The notes under the pieces are model-generated. The model was not told where the DNA came from. It saw only the letters and a list, made by a program, of their open reading frames with translations, and made no database searches. A DNA stretch of 5,323 bases from Clostridia bacterium (GTDB lineage: Bacteria; Bacillota_A; Clostridia; UBA1212; UBA1255). Below, one piece after another: positions 1-4,613 of the stretch. The number at the start of each line of letters is the position of its first letter. Within the stretch, counting starts at the first letter, position 1. The translations under genes were made by a program, and so were the position numbers. The DNA lies in contig JAFWZH010000347.1 of assembly GCA_017522515.1 (NCBI GenBank), positions 1 through 5,323 of the forward strand, read 5' to 3'.

Positions 1-50
1 TGTTTCTACATCAACTTGAAGATCATACCATGCATTTTTAGTTTCACTTA

Positions 51-944
51 TTATTTTATCTCTTTTCTTTTATAAATGACCCCACCCGTTATGGCAAATA
101 AAAGTGTTGGAACAAATAAGTAAAGATACGCTGTGTTCAGATATTCTTTATCACTATTTGTCAATTCTCTTGAAAGACGTTCTTCACCGATCGTATTTTG
201 AATTGCTTCCTTTGCATTTTCCCACGCTTCATCATCATACAAATAAGGATTTATAATGGAATTATATTCACGCCTTTGCGAAAAAGGATTTGCCTTATTG
301 AACGTCAGTAATATGCTTCTTATCGGTTCTGCAACATATTTTTCATTTTCAACTTGCATTTGTTCCATTGCGCTTTTTTCGTCATTCCATTCCATTGTCT
401 CAAAATACTGCGGTTCTTCTAATGAAAATGTAACAATTGGGGAAACTACATACAATGTGAACACAAAGACCAAGCACACCACTGCCGATAATGCTTTTTT
501 TGAAAACAAACACGAAATTGTTATAAATGCTGTAGTGAGCGAGAACACAATTGATAGGAAAACAACAAAAGATATAAAAACAATATAAAACGGTGTATGA
601 GCAAGAAGCCTATAGTTGACAATTAGGCAAATAATTAGTGTTATTACATATTGTGTTATAACAATGAGGTTCGAAACAATCAGTTCTACAAGAAGAATTT
701 TTATTTTAGAATATCCTGCAACGACTTTTTTTCTTACGCATTTTGACATTTCATCGCCGACGGACAGAGAAATTAAAACTGCGATTAAAAGGCTTTGGGC
801 AAGAAACCATTCTTCGCTTAATTCAGCATTTCGATATATTCCATAGGCAAATAACACAGAGAAAACCGAAGATAAAAAGCAATATATCTTGAAAGTTGCA
901 TTGTGTGTAAAACGATATAATTCTGCCGCGAATAATCTCTTCAT
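51..944 (-). CDS. ABC-2 type transporter permease
   Basis: This is the membrane half of an ABC transporter that should work with the ATPase encoded just before it. The 297-residue protein has about six hydrophobic segments (roughly residues 18-36, 47-63, 84-109, 116-147, 150-174 and 272-291). A hydrophilic stretch of about 95 residues (175-271) lies between the fifth and sixth. With the N-terminus inside, that loop would be extracellular, and the basic tail (YKRKEIK) would be cytoplasmic. This is the layout of ABC-2 permeases such as NatB, BcrB and the lantibiotic-immunity permeases. The start overlaps the ATPase stop by 4 bases (ATGA), and a strong GGAGGTGA site lies 9 bases upstream, so translational coupling is likely. 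Family is clear; the substrate cannot be read from the sequence. The long outer loop could contact it. Confidence 0.85.
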   Translation of the reverse strand: MKRLFAAELYRFTHNATFKIYCFLSSVFSVLFAYGIYRNAELSEEWFLAQSLLIAVLISLSVGDEMSKCVRKKVVAGYSKIKILLVELIVSNLIVITQYVITLIICLIVNYRLLAHTPFYIVFISFVVFLSIVFSLTTAFITISCLFSKKALSAVVCLVFVFTLYVVSPIVTFSLEEPQYFETMEWNDEKSAMEQMQVENEKYVAEPIRSILLTFNKANPFSQRREYNSIINPYLYDDEAWENAKEAIQNTIGEERLSRELTNSDKEYLNTAYLYLFVPTLLFAITGGVIYKRKEIK

Positions 945-1852
945 TTCTGTTCACCTCCGATCAGTGTCATATAATAATCTTCGATTGCCTCCTCTTCTTC
1001 TTGATAAGACAATACCTCACAACCTATGTTATTAAGATTCACAACGAGATTTGTTATATGAATAGCCCCATAAATATTTGCAATATTATTGGATACTAAC
1101 TTGTATTTGATATTCATATTGTCAAGGACGGACACAAGAGCAGCTATATCACTAACTTTAATTCTCACACGCTTTCGGCAATTTTGCTCAAGCTCTTGTG
1201 CACTAATTTCTTGAATGAGCTTTCCGTTATCAATAAAGCCATAATGAGTTGCGATCAACGATAATTCAGATAATATATGACTTGAAATTAAAAATGTTAT
1301 TTGCTTCTCCCGATTAAGGTTCAATACCAGTTCCCGTATTTCAATAATACCTTGAGGATCAAGTCCATTGATCGGTTCATCGAGAATGATAAATTCGGGA
1401 TTTCCTACAAGAGCAATAGCAATTCCTAATCGTTGTTTCATACCGAGCGAAAAGTTTCTCACTATTTTCCTTTTTACTTTTTCCAAACCCACAAGACGCA
1501 AAATTTCTTCTGTGTTTTTCTCATTAGATACTCCGAGCAAAATCTGTTGATGTTTAATATTTTCTTCTGCAGTCATATTAAGATAAATTGAGGGAGTTTC
1601 AATTTCAGCACCAATTTTTCGACGAGCTTGAATAATATTTTTATCTTTACTGTCAATCCCAAATATTTTATATTCTCCTGATGTGGGTTCTTGAAGCCCA
1701 CAAATCAAACGAATTAGAGTTGTTTTTCCTGCGCCATTTTTGCCAACGAAGCCGTATATAGCTCCTTTTGGAATATGCATTGAAACATTTTCTAACGCCA
1801 ACACATCTCCATATTTTTTATTCAAAGCATTTGTTATTAGTATTTGTTCCAT
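941..1852 (-). CDS. ABC transporter ATP-binding protein, BcrA/LanF-like
   Basis: A 303-residue cytoplasmic ATPase that would power the adjoining permease. Walker A is at residues 37-45 (GKNGAGKTT), the signature at 134-140 (FSLGMKQ), Walker B at 154-160 (FIILDEP, catalytic E159), the D-loop at 163-166 (GLDP) and the H-loop histidine at 192 (SSH). The Q-loop position reads IGAEIETP (80-87), with glutamate in place of the usual glutamine. This 'E-loop' is described for lantibiotic-immunity ATPases (LanF/NukF) and is also seen in BcrA-like proteins, which points to peptide-antibiotic or envelope-stress export. Residues 215-303 form the usual variable C-terminal region. I chose the ATG at 1850-1852 over an upstream start at 1915: homology begins at MEQILITNAL, the preceding 21 residues look unlike the family, and an AGAGGA site sits just before it. 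Substrate is inferred only. Confidence 0.9.
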   Translation of the reverse strand: MEQILITNALNKKYGDVLALENVSMHIPKGAIYGFVGKNGAGKTTLIRLICGLQEPTSGEYKIFGIDSKDKNIIQARRKIGAEIETPSIYLNMTAEENIKHQQILLGVSNEKNTEEILRLVGLEKVKRKIVRNFSLGMKQRLGIAIALVGNPEFIILDEPINGLDPQGIIEIRELVLNLNREKQITFLISSHILSELSLIATHYGFIDNGKLIQEISAQELEQNCRKRVRIKVSDIAALVSVLDNMNIKYKLVSNNIANIYGAIHITNLVVNLNNIGCEVLSYQEEEEAIEDYYMTLIGGEQK

Positions 1853-1856
1853 TTTT

Positions 1857-1861
1857 CCTCT
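1857..1861 (-). promoter_or_regulatory. Ribosome binding site that sets the ABC ATPase start
   Basis: On the minus strand AGAGG is followed by AAAA and then ATG at 1852. The spacing is short but workable. It supports the internal ATG over the in-frame start 63 bases upstream, which has no comparable purine-rich site. Confidence 0.6.
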
Positions 1862-1947
1862 TTTCTTTATGCTAATGCACAAGATTTTTTCTACTACGGG
1901 TAATATAAGGGACAATTGAGCATTATAAGAATGCTTATTGTATATTG

Positions 1948-2439
1948 CTATTCCGTTATTCCGTGATAACCATTTGCATCGTGACGAATTGCCGCATAGT
2001 ACTCATCATCAATAAGAACAATATACACGTTTTCATTAGGAGACGGTGCGTATTCATATAATACAAACTTCGTGTTTTTTTGTGTGATTGAAAAAGCATT
2101 GCCATCAACGCTCAAATAAGCAATTTTCTTTCCAGCAAGTTCTTTGGTAATTACTGAGGGCAAATTAACTTGTTCAAGAATTGAAGCCTCACCTTCACTG
2201 CCACAAATCACATATTCAGCATTGTTAAACTGTACGGTGGGTGGGATTTCAAATTGTTTGTTATTAAAGTATTGAATAATAAATACACCAACAAATACGA
2301 AACAGAAACACGCCGCAAGCGAAGCCCACTTCACCCAACCGTTCTTTTTCTTCTTTTGCACCTTCTCGGCAGGTGCAGCCTTCATGATGAGCTCGGGATC
2401 AAGACCGCCGAGGCTCCTATAAATATTCTTATTCGTCAT
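1948..2439 (-). CDS. Single-pass membrane protein, putative anti-sigma partner
   Basis: A 163-residue protein with a short cytoplasmic N-terminus (1-35, lysine-rich at 26-33), one membrane helix (about 36-57) and an outer domain of about 105 residues (58-163). Its start overlaps the sigma-factor stop by 4 bases (ATGA). Its AAGGAGG site lies inside the last codons of the sigma gene, so the two are coupled. A membrane protein encoded directly after an ECF sigma factor is commonly its anti-sigma factor, and that is the basis of this call. I see no zinc anti-sigma HxxxCxxC motif and no other named domain; the cytoplasmic part is very short for binding a sigma factor. It could instead be a sigma-dependent membrane protein of unknown role. 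The first third is GC-rich like the sigma gene; the rest is AT-rich like the ABC genes. Confidence 0.65.
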   Translation of the reverse strand: MTNKNIYRSLGGLDPELIMKAAPAEKVQKKKKNGWVKWASLAACFCFVFVGVFIIQYFNNKQFEIPPTVQFNNAEYVICGSEGEASILEQVNLPSVITKELAGKKIAYLSVDGNAFSITQKNTKFVLYEYAPSPNENVYIVLIDDEYYAAIRHDANGYHGITE

Positions 2440-2993
2440 ATGTCAAAGCCCTCCTTGTGTAAAAATTCTTTCAGCTTTTTTCTTGTGCGGAGCAAGAGGA
2501 CGGTTACGGAGCTTTCTTTCATTCCGTACTCCTTCGCAATCTCGGCTACGGAGCTTGAGTACCAATACCGGCGCACAAAAACATTCTGCGTTTTGTCGGG
2601 CAAAGACCAAACGAACTTATTCAGAGCGTCCCTCAGAGTAACGCTCTCGCCAATGTCCTCTCCGCTGTCGTTGTCGGGAATACACTCGGCAAGCTCGTCA
2701 AGAACAAGCATCACTTGTCCTCCGCGCTTCTGCGTGTGGTATTCCTCATAGCGATCAAGGGAAAGCTGTCGGCTTATCATCCCAACGTATGGCTTTAGAG
2801 GGTCGGGACGATTAGGTGGAACGGTGTTCCACGTTTTGAGATAAGTATCGTTGACGATCTCTTTTGCATCTTCGTCATTTTCGAGAATGCGATATGCGAT
2901 GTAATGGCAGTACCGTCCGTACTTCTTTTCGGTCTCGGTGATAGCAGACTCCGAGCGCTCAAAGTATAGATCTACTATCTGCTTATCTTCCAT
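2436..2993 (-). CDS. ECF-type sigma-70 family RNA polymerase sigma factor
   Basis: A 185-residue transcription initiation factor that would direct RNA polymerase to a small set of promoters. Region 2 spans about residues 10-85: the helix with ENDEDAKEIVNDTYLKTW (38-55) is the typical core-binding part, and PYVGMISRQLSLDRYEEYH (68-86) holds the region 2.3/2.4 segment for promoter melting and -10 recognition. Region 4 spans about 121-180, with LPDKTQNVFVRRYW followed by the helix-turn-helix SVAEIAKEYGMKESSVTVLLLRTRKKL for -35 recognition. No region 1.1 or 3 is present, and length is normal for ECF factors. The start ATG has AAAGGAG 8 bases upstream. It is the first gene of a probable operon with the membrane partner and the ABC pair. 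GC content here is clearly higher than in the ABC genes. Confidence 0.9.
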   Translation of the reverse strand: MEDKQIVDLYFERSESAITETEKKYGRYCHYIAYRILENDEDAKEIVNDTYLKTWNTVPPNRPDPLKPYVGMISRQLSLDRYEEYHTQKRGGQVMLVLDELAECIPDNDSGEDIGESVTLRDALNKFVWSLPDKTQNVFVRRYWYSSSVAEIAKEYGMKESSVTVLLLRTRKKLKEFLHKEGFDI

Positions 2994-2997
2994 AACT

Positions 2998-3014
2998 CAC
3001 ACTCCTTTCGTGTG
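2998..3014 (-). promoter_or_regulatory. Small hairpin holding the sigma-gene ribosome binding site in its loop
   Basis: On the minus strand CACAC (3014-3010) and GTGTG (3002-2998) can pair as a 5-bp stem, with the 7-base loop GAAAGGA carrying the Shine-Dalgarno sequence. The start codon follows 4 bases later. The stem is short, so an effect on translation is only a possibility. Confidence 0.3.
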
Positions 3015-3086
3015 TTCTTGAAGGTCCTTCACCCTAAATAACGGGAAAATTACCGTCCACACTACACTCTGACGAAAACTTTTTAT

Positions 3087-3156
3087 TATTATAACATATT
3101 TTTTCAAAAAATGTGTGAACTGATATAAAAACAAGGGTGCCACCGTAGCGACATCC
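3087..3156 (-). repeat. Composite terminator-promoter repeat, copy A
   Basis: Read on the minus strand, this 70-base unit consists of a UNCG-loop hairpin, a T-tract, about 7 bases of variable sequence, and then a 34-base promoter half starting GTTCACACA and ending TATAATA. Copy B (3998-4064) has the same order and orientation. The promoter halves match at 33 of 34 positions, and the hairpin halves are clearly similar but diverged (UACG loop here, UUCG there). Similarity stops just after the -10 and just before the hairpin. Confidence 0.7.
3088..3119 (-). promoter_or_regulatory. Promoter of the sigma/ABC operon (copy A)
   Basis: The minus strand has TGTTATAAT, a perfect extended -10 (hexamer at 3088-3093). 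No good -35 exists at 16-18 bases. TTCACA (3114-3119) lies 20 bases upstream, which is too far for a normal sigma-A -35, so this would work as an extended -10 promoter or through a dedicated factor. A T6-G-A6 dyad (3098-3110) sits between the two elements and could be an operator or a bent A-tract. The same arrangement occurs upstream of the Xre gene at 3999-4030. The leader from here to the sigma start is about 95 bases. Confidence 0.6.
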
Positions 3157-3160
3157 TTGT
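3126..3160 (-). terminator. Intrinsic terminator of the Xre regulator gene
   Basis: On the minus strand, arms at 3148-3160 and 3131-3143 form a 13-bp stem with one A/C mismatch and two G-U pairs, closed by a UACG tetraloop of the stable UNCG class. A TTTTTATAT tract follows. The stem begins 11 bases past the regulator stop codon and separates that gene from the sigma operon promoter. Confidence 0.8.
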
Positions 3161-3171
3161 TTGAACACAAC

Positions 3172-3840
3172 CTATATGTTCTTTTGCATTCTGTTTTTCA
3201 AAACAAAAAAACGAATAATTCTGTAAATATAGACTACGAAGAAAAGATGAACGACAGCATAATAAATACCTATACAAATCAGAAGTTTGAGATACCACTT
3301 TTTCCCTTGCATACGAATAGAATCTGTAATTAAAAAAGAAGCGTAAACGATCTGAGCCGCGTCAATGATCATCAAAGGCACAAACAAATTGATGATAACC
3401 GAGGTTTGATAATCGGCAGTAGGTGTCAAATCAAAATTCGGATTTAACCCGAGATAGAGCCAAACACATATAAAAATGAAGGTAGGAATAACGATAAGTG
3501 AATCCCGTAGCAGCTGCTTTTTTATTCCTCTGTAATCCAATATCGCGTTTTGCTTTTTTATCTTCGTACTCTTTTCTTGTATTTCTACGCAAGGGGCTTT
3601 TGAGATGTTAAGCTCGGCAACAGAAGTAACAAGCTCCCCTCGAAGGATTTCATCCACGGTAACACCCAATTCTTTCGCCAAAGGCAATAGCAAACTACTG
3701 TCTGGGAGTCCACGTCCCGTTTCCCACCGAGAAACCGCCTTATTAGTTACATTTAACTTATTGCCAAGCTCGGTCTGTGATAATCCTTTGCTTTTTCGCA
3801 GTTCACATATAAAATTTCCTATCTTGAAGTTTTCATCCAT
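3172..3840 (-). CDS. Xre-family HTH regulator with C-terminal membrane segments
   Basis: A 222-residue protein with a Cro/C1-type helix-turn-helix at about residues 7-66. SQTELGNKLNVTNKAVSRWE (21-40) covers the two DNA-binding helices, followed by TGRGLPDSSLLLPLAKELGV and DEIL, the standard end of the fold. A linker (70-112) leads to three hydrophobic segments (about 114-131, 147-172 and 183-207). The protein should therefore be a membrane-tethered DNA-binding protein; clostridia carry many such fusions of unknown signal. The start is set by AAAGGAG 9 bases upstream. It has its own sigma-A promoter (TTGACT-17-TATACT) with dyads nearby that could serve autoregulation, and its own terminator. 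It lies directly upstream of the sigma/ABC operon in the same direction, so that operon is one plausible target, but nothing in the sequence proves it. Confidence 0.88.
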   Translation of the reverse strand: MDENFKIGNFICELRKSKGLSQTELGNKLNVTNKAVSRWETGRGLPDSSLLLPLAKELGVTVDEILRGELVTSVAELNISKAPCVEIQEKSTKIKKQNAILDYRGIKKQLLRDSLIVIPTFIFICVWLYLGLNPNFDLTPTADYQTSVIINLFVPLMIIDAAQIVYASFLITDSIRMQGKKWYLKLLICIGIYYAVVHLFFVVYIYRIIRFFVLKNRMQKNI

Positions 3841-3875
3841 TCGTATCAGCTCCTTTCGCTATGGATTGCACTATA

Positions 3876-3904
3876 AGTATAACGATATGTAAGTTGCAAG
3901 TCAA
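3876..3904 (-). promoter_or_regulatory. Sigma-A promoter of the Xre regulator gene
   Basis: On the minus strand TTGACT (3899-3904) and TATACT (3876-3881) are separated by exactly 17 bases. Each hexamer differs from consensus at one position. The -10 lies 35 bases upstream of the ATG at 3840, leaving a short leader with AAAGGAG. Confidence 0.8.
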
Positions 3905-3913
3905 CAATTCTGC

Positions 3914-3932
3914 TATCTACTTAAAATAGATA
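3914..3932. promoter_or_regulatory. Dyad upstream of the Xre promoter, candidate operator
   Basis: TATCTA (3914-3919) and TAGATA (3927-3932) form perfect 6-base inverted arms around a 7-base spacer, ending about 10 bases upstream of the -35 box. Size and placement suit an Xre dimer site, but the region is AT-rich and a chance dyad is possible. Confidence 0.35.
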
Positions 3933-3971
3933 TTTGTTTTTTTGTAGCCACTTGTCAAAAAAGCGTCCTAA

Positions 3972-3996
3972 AAATACCGATTTTCAATCGATATTT
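3972..3996 (-). promoter_or_regulatory. Hairpin with T-tract at the start of transcripts from promoter copy B
   Basis: On the minus strand, arms 3986-3996 and 3972-3982 pair over 11 bp in RNA (one U-G) around a 3-base loop; TATTTTTA overlaps the 3' arm. The dyad begins two bases after the copy B -10 box, so a transcript starting at the usual distance would keep only about 7 bp of stem. It may be an early attenuator or terminator, or a DNA operator over the start site. Confidence 0.4.
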
Positions 3997-3997
3997 A

Positions 3998-4064
3998 TAT
4001 TATAACATATTTTTTCAAAAATTGTGTGAACGTATGGAAAAAGGGTGTCGCCGAAGCGACACCC
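3998..4064 (-). repeat. Composite terminator-promoter repeat, copy B
   Basis: The second copy of the unit at 3087-3156, 67 bases long and in the same orientation: UUCG-loop hairpin, T-tract, short variable stretch, then the 34-base block with one mismatch to copy A. The three-base length difference falls in the variable stretch between hairpin and promoter. Confidence 0.7.
3999..4030 (-). promoter_or_regulatory. Promoter-like block upstream of the Xre gene (copy B)
   Basis: An extended -10, TGTTATAAT (hexamer 3999-4004), has TTCACA at 4025-4030 with a 20-base gap, matching copy A at 3088-3119 almost base for base. It points toward the Xre gene about 160 bases away. That gene has a better promoter closer by, so this may be a second, differently controlled promoter or an inactive repeat copy. 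Confidence 0.5.
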
Positions 4065-4067
4065 TTT
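4038..4067 (-). terminator. Intrinsic terminator of the small lipoprotein gene
   Basis: Minus-strand arms 4056-4067 and 4040-4051 form a perfect 12-bp stem (core GGGTGTCGC/GCGACACCC) with a UUCG tetraloop, followed by a run of five T including the end of the stem. It lies 33 bases past the lipoprotein stop codon. The plus strand has no T-tract of note, so it acts mainly on leftward transcripts. Confidence 0.85.
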
Positions 4068-4100
4068 CAGTGTAGTCGTCAAATAATCTCCAAGAGCGTT

Positions 4101-4433
4101 TTAGCTTAATTTGAACTCTTTTTCATTGACGATAATATAATCTTTACCGTATTCAAAGGATACGGCTATATCAGATCCTATGTCAACTGACAAAACACCG
4201 TCTTTAACTGTATAGGAGTTTTCACTGCTCATAAAATCGGTCAAGCGAAGATCTACTCCCATATCTTGGCGCAGTTCCTCGTTGAACTCATCAAAGGAAA
4301 CATTTATAAACTTAATGCTGTTTTCCGTGATGATGACCTGTTGTTCCGTGTTATTTTCGTTTTGATAAGTACCGAGTGAAACGGTGGTATTACTGCATCC
4401 GCTAAAAACCACGGACAACATGCAAATTAACAC
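4101..4433 (-). CDS. Small putative lipoprotein with a disrupted 5' end
   Basis: The open frame starts at a GTG (4431-4433) and encodes 110 residues. A hydrophobic run (LICMLSVVF) leads into a lipobox-like SGC, with the modified cysteine at residue 13 and a mature part of about 98 residues rich in acidic residues and beta-prone stretches. I do not recognise the domain. No ribosome binding site serves the GTG, and it cuts the signal peptide short. One base in another frame fixes this: an ATG at 4457-4459 reads MEIK and would join the codons for IVTIVV and the rest of the signal peptide if the AAA at 4448-4450 had one more A. As written, the gene is probably frameshifted and untranslated, or this is a sequence error. 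A strong terminator follows. The gene is real in origin; its present function is doubtful. Confidence 0.6.
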   Translation of the reverse strand: MLICMLSVVFSGCSNTTVSLGTYQNENNTEQQVIITENSIKFINVSFDEFNEELRQDMGVDLRLTDFMSSENSYTVKDGVLSVDIGSDIAVSFEYGKDYIIVNEKEFKLS

Positions 4434-4440
4434 AACGATA

Positions 4441-4613
4441 GTTACTATTTAATCTCCATTCTGCCGCTAAAGCGTCAGCACCAATAGGAATGAAAGCTGG
4501 CGGCAAGCGACAATTTTGTAACAAATTTGGTGTACACTGTTTGCGAGGGAAGACACACTACAATGCACGGTAGGAGGAGTCGTAGAGGTATTTCTTGCTG
4601 AAAACAGTATGGT
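4441..4613. other. Gene-free segment with unusually open frames, possible repeat
   Basis: This stretch lies between the propeller gene stop and the lipoprotein 5' end. It has no ribosome binding site followed by a sensible gene, yet several frames on both strands stay open across 35-48 codons: on the minus strand the frame directly after the propeller stop runs to about 4467, and a plus-strand frame is open from about 4442 to 4563. It contains the palindrome GTGTACAC (4530-4537) and an AAATTTG/CAAAATT dyad (about 4512-4528). Its texture differs from the neighbouring genes, and it may be a dispersed repeat or an insertion remnant. I see no clear inverted ends or target duplication. Confidence 0.35.

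Noticed and set aside
256..588. Plus-strand open frame of 110 codons
   Set aside because: It is antisense to the permease gene, has no ribosome binding site, and its translation lacks any recognisable fold; the minus-strand gene explains the open frame.
616..846. Plus-strand open frame of 76 codons
   Set aside because: Antisense to the permease; composition reflects its membrane-segment codons read backwards.
1368..1550. Plus-strand open frame of 60 codons
   Set aside because: Antisense to the conserved ATPase motifs, without its own start signals.
1853..1915. Longer N-terminus for the ABC ATPase
   Set aside because: The extra 21 residues have no family counterpart, and a ribosome binding site precedes the internal ATG at 1852.
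1919..1935. AGCATT/AATGCT dyad and a TATAAT (1922-1927) between the membrane partner and ABC genes
   Set aside because: The dyad lacks a T-tract, so it is not a terminator; TATAAT has no -35 at 17-18 bases and no TG extension. An internal promoter cannot be supported.
2254..2751. Plus-strand open frame of 165 codons
   Set aside because: Antisense across the sigma and membrane-partner genes; its length comes from the higher GC of that region, which has fewer stops.
3104..3298. Minus-strand open frame of 64 codons
   Set aside because: Overlaps the end of the Xre gene in another frame and runs through its terminator hairpin; no ribosome binding site.
3605..3892. Plus-strand open frame of 95 codons
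   Set aside because: Antisense to the helix-turn-helix coding region and the Xre promoter.
3930..3958. TTGACA (3953-3958, minus strand) as a second Xre promoter
   Set aside because: The -35 is perfect, but the best -10 at 17 bases (AAATAT) matches only three of six positions; the TTGACT/TATACT promoter nearer the gene is far better.
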